Positions 12,119 to 22,948 of a DNA stretch of 64,000 nt are shown here, piece by piece (positions within the stretch are counted from its first letter, which is position 1; the number at the start of each line of letters is the position of its first letter). Source of the stretch: Liolophura sinensis (Eukaryota; Mollusca; Polyplacophora; Chitonida; Chitonidae); assembly GCF_032854445.1 (NCBI RefSeq), contig NC_088297.1, positions 16,875,127 through 16,939,126 on the forward strand. The letters are read 5' to 3'. The position numbers and the translations under genes are program-made. The notes under the pieces are model-generated. The model saw only the letters and a program-made list of their open reading frames with translations. It did no database searches and had not been told where the DNA came from.

Positions 12119-14092
12119 GACAATAAGAGAACACTCCCTGGATTTGCAAAGTATGGCATTCACTCTAATACAAAGTTTTCTGTGTTGTTCGCCAATGTCA
12201 TAGCTCTGACCAAAATCGTGTGTAACTATGCGGCCAAGATACGCGTACCTTTTAACATACAGTATGGTGTCTCCACGGTACCTCACAAACGGGGTAAGAA
12301 GCATAATGATTTATAAGTAGCTAAAAATCAACTCAGCAAATATACTGTACCTCGCAGTCTATGACCATGTTATGCATACTTTCGCAAACAAAACAACAAA
12401 AATATGTTGTTGTCTTGTACGTTGTTGTTTGGCTGGAACAAGAATCTGAGCGCGGAATAAAAACCCAAAATTGAATCCCATATTTTATTTCACCGCAGTT
12501 GCATTTCTACCCATTTATATTGTCTCAGATTTCAGTCTTAGCTCGAATGACAGTTAATGATTGCCACGCCCTGAATGTAATGATTTTGGGCCTGATCAAT
12601 TGCTGAATTTTGAGTTCGAACACTAATGCCGTTAAAGATAAAAACAGTCTTACTGTAACATGTGATTTGTGACATAAGTTAGGCAACCTTTGTTGACATT
12701 GCTATACTGATCGCTAATCTTATCGTGTTCCAGAGGCACAACTGACATCTCTTTCCGTTAAAAACTTCTTAACTTCTGAACAAATGCTCAGCTCCTTCAT
12801 TTTCTCAATCGGTCGCCTACTCTTAAACCACTTTTTGGTGAAACTTCTTTTAGAAGCCCATCTTATTATAAATGCGCTAAATAGTAATTGCCACATTTTA
12901 GACAAGTCACATCGTAGATTAGGACCTTTTTTACCTTCAGCGATAATAAAGTTGTAACTCTAAACTCCCCTGTTGTATTTCATCCAAAACCATTTTGTTG
13001 TGATACCGTAGTAATCATGTTATGTCAAACACGAAAAGTTCCATAATAAAAAGGTGATTTCCGTTTCTTTTCAAAACAAATCGACAACCCAAATGTATTT
13101 CCCAAGCCTACCCTAAATGACCTAAAATTTTGCGACTCTGGTTCAAGCTGTCCATTGTTCTATTTCAATGCTGTAGTGGTAAGTTAGAAGTTTGCCTACA
13201 AAACGTAATTGCATTGCAGGGAAAATAACGGATGAGCTTAGCTGGAAAGGCTATCCTAATAACACATAATCAAATATCGATAATATCAATTCCCTGAACT
13301 ACTGTTGCACATAATGATTTGTGTCTCTTTCAATAATTAACTTCATTACTCCTTATGATACATGCACGTGCTGCAGCTACATAATTAAGTACCCGTGAAG
13401 TTTTACATGTTCAAATATGTGTTGCTCACAGATCATCATCTCAGTACAACATACGATTGGCAATATCCAAACCATCTAATTTGATACATCCCCCCCTTGA
13501 TAGGAACATAGCTGTTAAAGGCTCTGTAGCTGTCTAGAGGAGATATAATGAGGTGTTTGCTCAGAATACGCAGTCGAGCATTTGCGGTTCTTGTAATTCG
13601 ACTGGGGGAAGTGAGGTGCTATTCGAATGACGTATGGGGGAAGCGATGTGTCAACGGGTAGACGTAAGCAGCCATTCGTTAACACATTACGAAAATAACG
13701 ATAATTAACGTATATACGTGCTATCCGGTATATGAATTCATGGAGAACTAATTAACGTGTGATTAGACAGAGTTACATTTAATTTGTCCTTCCTTTTTTA
13801 CTTTCGGCCTCGTGCATCAGCGTGACAATAGTAACCATGGCTTTGTTTTCCGTGCAACATCCTCCGTAGAATTGTGGCAAAAAGTATTGAAAATACTGGC
13901 GCGTGCCTCTTGATGACTACAATGTTTTGTGGCAAATATGTGACGCGATCTTTAGCATCAACGGTACATCCACTTGTGTGCGTTGTCACCCAATTCCTGA
14001 TGAGATGAGGGTGTAGCAGACTTGTACCAACTATGAAATTGTCATAGTTAAGCACCAATCATTCATTCTTTCATTAATTTCACTCTCTATGA
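12119..14092. other. Intergenic DNA, nothing recognised
   Basis: AT-rich with no supported gene. Minus-strand open frames at 12720-12905 (61 codons) and 13798-14058 (86 codons) show no recognisable motif and no flanking splice support. Confidence 0.4.
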
Positions 14093-14197
14093 TTTATTTA
14101 TTTGTTTGATTGATGTTTCACGCCGTACTCAAGAACATTTCACCAATACGACGGCGGCCAGCATTATGGTATGAGGAAACCGGGCAGAGTACAGAGA
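14093..14197 (-). mobile_element. SINE-A, 3' fragment
   Basis: Tail and part of the central domain on the minus strand. Confidence 0.8.
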
Positions 14198-14206
14198 GTG
14201 CACTTC

Positions 14207-14375
14207 TTATCTTAATTCTGCTTAATCCATGGCGCTAGGTGACTTGTTATTTACTACTTCGTGTATCTTTAAGCGTCTACATAAATATCGTTAGAACAAA
14301 ACCCTAACTGAGATAAATTCACCACAAGTCATATTTCACCGGTTACGTGTGACCATTTGCCTACAATGCTGAAAG
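14207..14375 (-). repeat. Dispersed repeat family E, copy 2
   Basis: Same family as 10890-11095. It shares the ACTGAGATAAATT and CCGGTTACGTGTGACC blocks and, read on the element strand, ends with CCATGGATTAAGCAGAAT, as does the copy at 18474. Confidence 0.6.
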
Positions 14376-14835
14376 TCTTTCTTTATATTGAAGGCCATTA
14401 TATTAAGATGAATCACACGTTTTTGTGAAAGCCTAAAACGATAAAGGTTGATTTTCCCCCTTTTTACATAGCCGGAAACTCGTGAAAACTTGATTTTAGC
14501 ATGCATGCAGTGAAAAGATATATATTTAGGATAATGGAAAACGCAGAACGTCTGTTTCATTGGCTAAGCAGTAATGAATAGTGCGATTGAGATTTAAAAT
14601 TACTTTAGTAAAACTCGACTTTATAAAAACAAAAGGTTCCATAATAAAATAAACTTCAGGAATTAGGATAAAAAAATGTTGAATAGGATACTGTATTAAA
14701 TTTCTCACATAGTCCAGAAAATACTTTAATGTGAAAAAATATATGTAATGTTAAAAAAGGAGCCAGTATTCTGAATTCTTATGAAAGACTTTTTAACATC
14801 GTTTGATGTTGTGTAACATTCATAGATGTATGACT

Positions 14836-15048
14836 GAGGTTGTGAGTTCATGTGAGTCTAGTTCATGCTGGTGTACTCTCCAATCATACGTAGAAAGGTT
14901 TGTCAGCAACTTGCGGATGGTAGTGGTTTTCCTCCGGGCTTTGCTCCGTTTCCTCCGTTTCCCACCATAATGTTCGCCGCTGTGGTAGAAGTGAAATATT
15001 CTTGAGTATGGCGTAAAAAAAACAATCAAATACATAAATAAATACATG
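14836..15048 (+). mobile_element. SINE-A, nearly full body
   Basis: A plus-strand copy from just before the B box to an A-rich tail. It carries a small internal duplication in the GTTTCCTCC part of the central domain. Confidence 0.85.
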
Positions 15049-15639
15049 TATGAACATTTTGCGAAAGGTTTTTAGGGTAATAATTACTTCTGACATATTA
15101 TAGTACATCATATTATATAAAATGATGTCTACTTTAGTCAAAATCAAACAAATTTTCGAAATCACTATTGGCTTGCGTCTATTTAACTATTAGCAACACA
15201 TAAGTGATGGAAAATATCAATTTGCCAATCAAAGCTTCCTTTGTTCACATTTAACTGAAGCCCTTCCAATAGCAATACAAAGGAGTGGAACTTGACATAA
15301 CAACACAGACAAATATGCACTGCTTAGATACTGGGTTCTGAATGCAGAGATATATTGTCACAGTGTTCGAATCGCGAAATAGACGAGTAAATAGGGCAGT
15401 TTAATGAAAGAATAATCCACTTCTTTTGTTTTTTTAATTCTTATATTCTCTTTTATTTTGAGAAGGTTCATCACATTCCATAGTTTACTTTTAGTTGCGC
15501 CGAGGAGTTCTATGTACATGTAAGACGGGGTCGCTCTTGTTGTTGTTCTGGTTGATGACACTTTTCTTGTTCTCGATTGTGAGGATTTTTTTTTAATGCA
15601 CGTGCGTTGTTGCTCCTCTTTTTCTACCATATTTACCAA

Positions 15640-15939
15640 TTCTCAGGTTTTCCATACAGTCAATGCCACAATATATTCAAGCGTTGTTCTTGCATCAGCC
15701 AAAAGGATCCTGACAAATGTATCGTCGAAGACTCGAATCCAGCTTTCGATGGCCCGGTTGCAGCAATAAGTCTGGAGGTTTGTCAGATACCCGACGAAGG
15801 GCGCTTGTGTACTTCGGGCACTCTAGTTTCCTTTACCCACAAACCTTACCCCCGAGGTTTATTACAACACCAATCCAATAAAAAGGATAATCCTCTTTCT
15901 ATTGTTAACTCGCTACTAGTGATCATCTTTTTACCCTAG
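15640..15939 (+). CDS. Possible cysteine-containing exon, unrecognised
   Basis: A frame opens directly after an acceptor-like TTCTCAG ending at 15645 and stays open for about 97 codons to the TAG at 15937. The first part is cysteine-rich (C-x7-C-x-C-x8-C, then two more Cys about 30-40 residues on) and reads like a secreted or extracellular protein piece; the last part is hydrophobic. No family is recognised and no partner exon was found. It may be a terminal exon or chance. An AATAAA occurs inside the frame near 15878. Confidence 0.22.
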   Translation, partial: FSGFPYSQCHNIFKRCSCISQKDPDKCIVEDSNPAFDGPVAAISLEVCQIPDEGRLCTSGTLVSFTHKPYPRGLLQHQSNKKDNPLSIVNSLLVIIFLP

Positions 15940-16682
15940 TTATAAAATAGTTACAAGTACATACAAACCTACATTAGCTTCTAGGGTCAACCAGATTTCA
16001 ATAGGTACCGGTAATACGCAGACTTACTGTAAGTCTTGTCCTTTCTGAGCTGTCGTTAACCTGGCGTGACACCTTAAACAAAGCCCGCTCTTAACAAGCC
16101 ATATCGTTTACCTTCTGGCTCCTGTACGACAACAGAGCAACGGGACGGAAATCAGCCATGCATGTCTATTGTAAATCAATCGCCTATACAAAGACACTGC
16201 TCACGAAACTATACGTATTCCTTAATGCATGGATACACTGTGTAAAATTGTGTATATATAGACACAATATTTAGCCGTATTTTATGACAGAGAAAAGCAC
16301 GAAGCTAATACGTGTTACAATCTCAAAGAAATACAAACCGGGGTAAAAATCTCGCGAATGCAAAATTTTTTACCCCGAACTTTTCTTCGTGACGACCTTT
16401 GAGCGTGACACTAATTGGCTTCATTGGAAAAACAATGTAAATACATTCTAAAGACAAATGGAGTGGATCAACACAAATATTACAAATACAAATGAGTGAT
16501 GTAGGTTTACACATCTGATTTCCCAAAAAAAAAAGGAAAGGTACATGTAGTCTAGAACTCTACTACCAAAGTTAGTGTTCTATGAGTCTACACCTTTAGC
16601 CCTACTCTAATTAATGCGGACATGCTGAAAAGAAGAGTAAGCCTATATCCCAAAGTAATAAGTGTATACGTTTGGTATACAT
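15940..16682. other. Intergenic DNA, nothing recognised
   Basis: No coding block, RNA gene or full repeat was identified between the possible exon and the GT-rich array. Confidence 0.4.
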
Positions 16683-16923
16683 GTATACATATACTTCAAG
16701 TGACGACGAGGAGTCTTTAGGTGTGTGTAGGTGTGTGTGTAGGTGTGTGTGTGTAGGTGTGTGTAGGTGTGTGTGTGTAGGTGTGTGTGTGTAGGTGTGT
16801 GTGTAGGTGTGTGTGTGTAGGTGTGTGTGTGTAGGTGTGTGTGTAGGTGTGTGTGTGTGTGTGTGTGTGTAGGTGTGTGTGTGTAGGTGTGTGTGTAGGT
16901 GTGTGTGTGTAGGTGTGTGTGTG

Positions 16924-16962
<39 letters not shown>

Positions 16963-17485
16963 GTGTGTGTGTAGGTGTGTGTGTGTGTGTGTGTAGGTGT
17001 GTGTGTAGGTGTGTGTGTAGGTGTGTGTGTAGGTGTGTGTGTGTAGGTGTGTGTGTGTAGGTGTGTGTGTAGGTGTGTGTGTGTGTGTAGGTGTGTGTGT
17101 GTGTGTGTGTGTAGGTGTGTGTGTGTGTGTGTGTGTAGGTGTGTGTGTGTAGGTGTGTGTGTAGGTGTGTGTAGGTGTGTGTGTGTAGGTGTGTGTAGGG
17201 GTGTGTGTGTGTGTGTAGGTATGTGTGTGTGTGTGTGTGTGTAGGTGTGTGTGTGTGTGTGTAAGTGTGTATGTGTGTGCATACTCTGTGTCTTCTTGTG
17301 GCGAGGGGAGTGAGTCCATGCCCCCAAAGTATCTTGCCGAAGACACCAGACATGACCAGTGACATTATATTGACAACTGGCCAACCAGTCCTGTTTCCTT
17401 GCCCCAGTCTCCCAGTGCTGAGCGTCATGCGAAGCAACAAAAAGTGTCATGTTAAGGTGTTTGGTACATGTATAACCCGATCTAG
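16683..17485 (-). mobile_element. SINE-B split by an expanded GT array
   Basis: The 3' part of SINE-B (TGACGACGAGGAGTC motif) is at 16700-16718. The body (TGTGTCTTCTTGTGGC, CCATGCCCCCAAAGT, GCCAACCAGTCCTGTTTCC) is at 17280-17485. Between them lies about 560 bp of GT-rich array. In unexpanded copies such as 21335-21605 the two parts are separated by only about 20 bp of GTGTATGTACATA-type sequence, so the array grew from that internal segment. Confidence 0.8.
16719..17275. repeat. GT-rich compound micro/minisatellite inside SINE-B
   Basis: Alternating (GT)n runs are punctuated by AG, giving units such as GTGTGTGTAG of variable length. Long His/Thr/Pro-rich open frames on the minus strand (up to about 279 codons) and a Cys/Val-rich one on the plus strand are translations of this array and are not genes. 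Long alternating purine-pyrimidine runs of this kind can adopt Z-DNA. Confidence 0.95.
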
Positions 17486-18138
17486 GTTGTACATGATCTC
17501 AGGCTGCACGGTGCTATTGCGTACACTGCTTGTAACTGTAATTTACAGCATCTTCATGTATATCTGCTGTACACTGCAGCAGTTTGGCGGCGAAAAAACA
17601 TGAGATGATGTTTTACTTACATAACTGTTTGCAAATTAACTGTCATAATACTGTTTTATGTACAGAAAAAAGGGAAAAATACACTGTTATCACAGTTAAA
17701 ACTACAAATATGTTATACTTCCGTCCATGCATTGAGGGTCAACTGACTCAAAAATCTGAGTTATACAACTGAACTAATCCAAATGAGTGTTATGAGTCAC
17801 GAAAGATTCCTGTGAGTCTTCCTACTAATCAAGTGAGTCAACAATATAACTAGATGAGATTCATGACTCAGCCTCAGTTTTCAACTGTATACCTCAGATT
17901 TGTTAATAACATGGCCCAGTCATTTCTCTCAGTGTATACTCAAGAATGATTCCTTCGCAGGATGCAGAAGTGCTCTAGATATACCAGTAAAGCTCTTTTT
18001 TGTGCACGAGTGGACACTAGAAAACGTGACGAGACGTTTACTTAAATGTGACAATAAAAGCGGGAAAACTTTGCTTCAAATCACTGACATCCAGAATTGA
18101 CAGTATGAATGACGATCACTCATTACATTTATTTTTTC

Positions 18139-18351
18139 ACTTAATTGATTGGTGGTTTACACCGTATTCAAGAATATTTCAGTTATATGACAGCAACCAG
18201 TATGGTTTAGAGGAAACTTGGCAAAGCCTGGGCGAAAACTACGACCATTCGCATGTTGTTGACAGACGTTCTTCTGGATTTGAACTCACAGCAATCGCAT
18301 TGGTTAGAGGCCCCTGGGTCATTGCGCCGCGCTGGTACGCTAAATACCTCG
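18139..18351 (-). mobile_element. SINE-A, nearly full length
   Basis: A minus-strand copy covering tail, central domain and most of the tRNA-like head, with the GGATTTGAACTCACAGC B-box region (antisense). It is followed at 18352-18372 by a poly-C run of about 20 nt. It is substantially diverged. Confidence 0.85.
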
Positions 18352-18473
18352 CCCCCCCCCCCCCCCCCCCCCAACAAATCCCTAACATGAAATGAAATAA
18401 ATGAAAAAAATATTTTACCTGCCTTCAGTTAACAGGATTTTGCTGAAAGTACAATGTAACATACATAAAACCA

Positions 18474-18680
18474 GAGAGTAAAACCCGAGCATTGACGAGT
18501 GTGATAGCTGGTGAATGGTCACTCGTAACCGGTGGAATCCGGAATCAGTTTACTTGTTACGGTTTTAGTCCACTTCTCCTCGTTTATGCTTTAATTGTAT
18601 AAACGCAATCATCCCATACAAGCATGGATTAAGCAGAAATAGGTAAATAACATGTACATGCTGTGATGCTATACATGTCA
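18474..18680 (+). repeat. Dispersed repeat family E, copy 3
   Basis: Contains GTGTGATAGCTGG, GAATGGTCAC, GTAACCGG and, further on, CATGGATTAAGCAGAAAT. It is the plus-strand counterpart of the copies at 10890 and 14207. Confidence 0.65.
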
Positions 18681-18820
18681 ACGGGATAAATGATGATCAT
18701 GAAGTAAATGTAGGTATTTCCATGGTGGATTAAGCGAAGTCACCATACTGTTTCTTTTCTCTTTACAGACCAATGGCTGACGCGTGAGACCACTTTGTGC
18801 CCGAGATCAAGCCTAGCACA

Positions 18821-20262
18821 ATGGTGCGCAAGTCAAGGCATTCGTCGTTTGGCGTTAACCCTGATCCTGACGCGGAAAGACCCGAAGAACGTCCGGGTTA
18901 CCGTCGGAATGCCACGACAATGTCCAAAGTTTCTCGAAGAGGGAACACAAGTGCGAGGGAATATCACCGAGACAGTAGCATTTCCCAATTTACGGGACAA
19001 ATCAATTCTCACGGGATTCACCTTCACGTGCGAGTCACCGCGCACCATAACAACCAGCCTGGTCAAAAGCAGACGACAGACGCTGGGCATCGTTCAAATC
19101 ACGCGCAATTGTCGCCTGGCGTAAGAAATGACGAAACTGGTGGTGAAGAAAAGATGACTTCTGGTCGTCATTATACTGGTAATAAGATTTTTGAAAGCGA
19201 CACAGGGATGGTGACCAATGCCAACGCGCAGTTTGCTACCGGACGGGAATCGAGGCGGTCACAACAGAGACGCTTGCCACAAGAAGGTATATTGCCTCCG
19301 ATTGATGGTGGAGTTGTTGGAATGTCCACACACAGAACGCACGGAGATTTCCCGGGCCTGGAGATGCCAGTAAGGCAAGCTTCGTTCGGAACCCCAACCG
19401 CTAGGTCGCCCATCACAAAACCCGTGACGGCTGACAAACATGGCCGGTACCTCATCCGAGACAAAACTGTGTCCACCATGGAAAGCGTTAAACTACCGGA
19501 CTGTTCGCCGGTGGCGTCCGGAATCAGGCGAAAACGAAGAAAAAACCTGAGTTTCATGAAAGACCAAAAAGACAGGGCAATGAATGGTAAAATCCACGAA
19601 AACTCGCGGCATTTGCATACATCGCTGACGGATCTGACAAAAAAACTTCAGATTTCTCAAGAGCCTGAACTCCCAGCGTATGACCGCTTGAATGCAGATC
19701 GGCCGGTTTTAGAACGCTCTCACGACAACGTTGACGAGGAATGGAGGCGATATTCCTCCATGGGGTCCAACCCAGGTCAGGAGCCGCTTACTATCCGGAA
19801 AAAAATCGAGCAGTTTAAAAAATGGCACGAATCACAAAACAAAGATAAAGGCCAAGGGCTAAAACTGGTTAACTCTGAGAGTGTCAGTGGTGAAGAGACG
19901 GTGAAAACAGTAGAAAACAGCGAAACGGAATCGGCTCAAAGTCCGGGAGAAATCGCCCCGCACGGGGAGGAGACCAGAAACAATAACCGGGACAGGGGAA
20001 CGAGGCTACCAGCGGTGAATTCTACGGCACGACCGAAATCGGCTCGGTCCTGGATCACTTGAAAACATGGAGAGGGGTGAATGAATCGTATGCCTACAAC
20101 GATGTCAAGAAATACATCGAAGATAACGAATTAATGACTGATGAGAAAGAAGACTGGATTCAAAAATGGGTAGACACTGTTGATAGGGAATTTTTTTCAA
20201 ACAAAAGGTTGGATGTGGACTGGAGTGTGTCCGAGGGATCGAGCGGCGGAGCGACGGTATGA
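18821..20262 (+). CDS. Unrecognised charged protein, large exon with a frame change
   Basis: An acceptor (TCTTTTCTCTTTACAG) ends at about 18772. The first in-frame ATG is at 18821 in good context (ACAATGG), and an in-frame stop lies just upstream at 18785. About 391 codons follow, rich in Arg, Lys, Ser, Glu, Asp and Asn, so probably disordered. A basic helix-like segment (Arg-Lys-Lys-Ile-Glu-Gln-Phe-Lys-Lys-Trp-His) comes near residue 330. The frame then ends at 20062, but the next frame is open from about 19990 to 20262. That second frame encodes the most domain-like part of the protein, including TWRGVNESYAYNDVKKYIE and a Trp-Ile-x-x-Trp-Val element. One extra G in the GGGG run at 19995-19998 would join the two frames, so this is either an assembly indel or a real lesion. 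CpG is clearly higher than in the flanks. I do not recognise the family. Confidence 0.72.
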
Positions 20263-20932
20263 ATATTCATGAATTGCATGACATCATTGCTTGTAAATGA
20301 TCAGGTGACCTAGGACGTACTAGTATTTGCTTGATAAATTGTAAGCAACTCGAACTGACCAGGTGTTAGCGCTAAATTCTGTAGACTTACACGCGAGAGA
20401 AAAGAGCGTACCGGTTATGTTGCTTTTTGCCATTTGACTTCCTCCAGGAAAGTAGATTTAAAATTAATTTAATTTTAAAAGAAACACAAAAAACATCAGT
20501 ATTAAAGGTCATTTTACACAAATCTCTGCATGGGTTCTCAAATTAATAGGCCTATGTGTTTAATCTGCAATCGATCTGAAGAAATACACGTGGGCCAATG
20601 GTAAGGCTTGACAGCTATAACAGAAACTTCATTTGTGTGGGTTTTCCACTTCTTTAATATAAGGCATGTGGTTTTTATTTTCGTTTCTATATTGACTTAC
20701 TTCGTTGATGTTTAAGGTCGTGCTCAAAAATTCCTCACCAATACTAAGAACATCAGGTTAAAGGCGCAGGAGTGCGTGCAGCGAACAACCGGCTTTCGCC
20801 ACGTAGAACACAAGTCTCCGGACTAGCCAGATTATGGCTGGCCGTCGCAAGAGGTACGCTTTTGCCGAATAAGTCAGCGAGGGCCCTTAATCAGCTTTTT
20901 ATGAAATTTAATGGAAAGTTAAGGGGCCTCCG
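20263..20932. other. Intron or 3' flank of the 18821 gene
   Basis: AT-rich. GTATGA at 20259 could act as a donor just before the TGA, which would make this an intron leading to 22325. A weak SINE-A-like piece lies near 20700-20760. Nothing else is recognised. Confidence 0.35.
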
Positions 20933-21195
20933 TGGCTCAGTTGGTTAGCGCGCTAACGCAGCGTTATGACCCAGGAGCCTCTCACCAGTGCAGTCGCTGT
21001 GAGTTCTAGTCCAGCTCATGCTGGCTTTCTCTCCGGCCCTAAGTGGGGAAAGTCTGACCAGTAACCTGCGGATGGTCGTGGGTTTTCCCTGGGCTCTGTC
21101 TGGTTTCCCTCCCACCATAATGCTGGCCGCGGTCGTATAAGTGAAATATTCATGAGTACGGTGTAAAACACCAGTCAAATAAATAAATAAATTTT
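20933..21195 (+). mobile_element. SINE-A, full-length reference copy
   Basis: This is a complete copy. The tRNA-like head starts GGGGCCTCCGTGGCTCAG, with an A box (TGGCTCAGTTGG) and a B box (GAGTTCTAGTCC here; GAGTTCAAGTCC in other copies). It is followed by a central domain (GGATGGTCGTGGG, then GGTTTCCCTCCCACC) and a 3' region (GTATAAGTGAAATATTC, CGGTGTAAAACACC) that ends in CAAATAAATAAATAAAT. The internal boxes indicate RNA polymerase III transcription. Mobilisation would need a partner LINE, which is not in the window. The central domain resembles the conserved cores of several animal SINE superfamilies, from memory only. Roughly 30 copies or fragments occur in this window on both strands. 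Confidence 0.95.
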
Positions 21196-21334
21196 ATGTT
21201 TATAAGCCATAGTTAAGAATTTTCCACTTTTAAGGTGGCAGCGCGTTTTTATTCGTGGAGGAAATTTTACAAGTAAATGATAAACTTTCTCACTGGTGAC
21301 GAACAGACATTCACACCATATTTGTTAAATGAAT

Positions 21335-21605
21335 GAATGGATGCTTGAGGTTTTGTCATATGACGTCGAGAAGTCATTAGGTGTATGTACATATACTGTG
21401 TCGTCTTGTGGCAAGGCGAATCCATGCCCCCAAAGTGCTGCCGACCTCTGAGGAATCATGCCGAAGACACCAAACATGACATCCCACCCCTTCACATTAT
21501 ACTGATAACAGGCCAACCAGTCTTGTTTCCTTGCTCTAACCTCTCAGTGCTGAAGGCGCCAAGCCGAGACAAGTACTGTTTTTAAAGTCTGACCCATTTG
21601 ACCCG
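21335..21605 (-). mobile_element. SINE-B, nearly full length
   Basis: The landmarks, read on the plus strand, are GTCATATGACGTCGAGAAGT, TGTGTCGTCTTGTGGCAAGG, CCATGCCCCCAAAGTGCTG, CAGGCCAACCAGTC and TCAGTGCTGAAGGCGCCAAG. The head, with its tRNA-like B box, is best seen in the plus-strand copy at 31328. The element is about 300-340 bp. Confidence 0.88.
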
Positions 21606-21639
21606 GCCCGGGGTTTGCATATTTGTGGAAGACAAGTGA

Positions 21640-21835
21640 TCTTCACAGAACGGTAGACTGGGCAAACTGTCGTACGAGGATATAGTTTCCTGCCCTATGT
21701 CAAAGGCTGAAAGCGCATCTCGTGTGCTCTGGCCCTGTGATCACGAAGCGATCTTATTCTAAAGTCATTGGCGATCTCTGGAGCACTGCACTGGTACGCT
21801 AACCACCTTTCCCTGCCCCCCCCCCCCCTCATAAG
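21640..21835 (-). repeat. Unclassified dispersed repeat, probably a SINE
   Basis: Contains GTGATCACGAAGCGATCTTA followed by GGCGATCTCTGGAGCACTGC and a poly-C run. The layout suggests a short interspersed element on the minus strand, but no second copy was found here, so this is uncertain. Confidence 0.35.
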
Positions 21836-21889
21836 TATTACAGGGCTAATATAACATTGGATAAATCATAGGTGGTGTACACATTTACT

Positions 21890-21965
21890 TATTTATTTGA
21901 TTATTGCTTAAAGCCAAAGGACTCAAGAATTACTCACTTATACGATTGCAGTCAGTAGTATGGAT
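21890..21965 (-). mobile_element. SINE-A, 3' fragment, diverged
   Basis: Tail and a little of the 3' domain (ACTCAAGAATTACTCACTTA). Confidence 0.65.
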
Positions 21966-22324
21966 TAAAGAAATGTGGAGTGTCCGGGGTAACCACTGCC
22001 TCTTTGCAAGTTACTGATGCTCATCATATCTATGGGTGGAGGAGAAGTGGTCTTCAATAAACGATAGATCCCGCTATCAGACACACGAACCGCGCATATA
22101 TTGTCACCAAGGCTCCGCGAACAGTAAGAACGTTCTATCCGGCCTACCCAATCAATATTCACAACCATAGGCTCTTATATGTAGGATCCTGTGTATAAAA
22201 ATAATTACTGTTTAGATTTCGATATACAACAAATCTTACAAAACCACAGACAAAAAAACGTTTTACGCTGTATTGTGTTTAATTAACGCGATAATCAGAA
22301 TTATTTATATCCGACTGCTCAGTG

Positions 22325-22630
22325 TCAGGATGGAGAATTGCGGGATGTACGCAGTCTAAAGCCACCGGTCTATCGCAATTACCAGACAAACATTACCACA
22401 ATCGACACATCTATTTTCAACATCTCCTGCCGGTGCCTCAACAGAACAAATCTAATCGGCATATTCAGGGTTCAACCCCAAGACTAGTCATGCCTAGAAC
22501 TAACCACGGTACTAGACAGGTTCAGCTCAGCAGAAGATATAAAGGAGAAAAAGGCAAAGTATTCATCGTTCCGGGGTCAACATAATGTGACGACAGAATG
22601 GCGATCAAGTGACGATGCAATTTACACATA
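22325..22630 (+). CDS. Possible further exon of the 18821 gene
   Basis: An acceptor-like TGCTCAG ends at 22327. If GTATGA at 20259 is the donor, the reading frame continues in phase 0 for about 54 codons to a TAG near 22490, giving a plausible C-terminus (including SLKPPVYRNYQTN). The same frame is then open for about 47 more codons after that single stop. A different frame is open for 87 codons over the same stretch. The choice is unsettled; no family is recognised. A 34-bp array follows directly. Confidence 0.3.
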
Positions 22631-22710
22631 GCCATATTGGGTCCGGGAAGCTTCAAGTTGACGTCGCTGCATTAAGACCGAACTATGAAGGCAATGTTAA
22701 ATACGAAAAC

Positions 22711-22948
22711 GAAGAAATAAAGAAATCAACATGTAGGCCTATAGGATGAAATAAAGAAATCAACATGTAGGGCCTATAGCATGAAATAAAGAAATCAACA
22801 TGTAGGCCTACTGCATGAAATAAAGAAATCAATATGTAGGCCTATAGGATGAAATAAAGAAATCAATATGTAGGCCTATAGCATGAAATAAAGAAATCAA
22901 CATGTAGGCCTATAGCATGAAATAAAGAAATCAACATGTAGGCCTATA
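22711..22948. repeat. 34-bp tandem array, 7 units
   Basis: Units are built from GAAATAAAGAAATCAACATG plus TAGGCCTATAGCAT, each 34-35 bp, with very few differences, so the array is young. Each unit contains AATAAA and the palindrome TAGGCCTA. It begins about 80 bp after the possible last exon of the neighbouring gene. Confidence 0.95.

Noticed and set aside
12720-12905. 61-codon basic minus-strand frame that might be a transposase remnant
   Set aside because: No recognisable catalytic motif, inverted ends or neighbouring copies; not enough to assign.
16611-17450. Three overlapping minus-strand His/Thr/Pro-rich frames of 209-279 codons
   Set aside because: Direct translation of the GT-rich array inside SINE-B; open in all frames because GT/CA repeats contain no stop codons.
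20933-21010. tRNA gene (A and B boxes present)
   Set aside because: The head cannot fold into a full cloverleaf with an acceptor stem and is continuous with the SINE body and tail; the same holds for other SINE copies.
22711-22948. CRISPR-like array (regular 34-bp repeats)
   Set aside because: There are no unique spacers between repeats; it is a simple tandem array in eukaryotic DNA.
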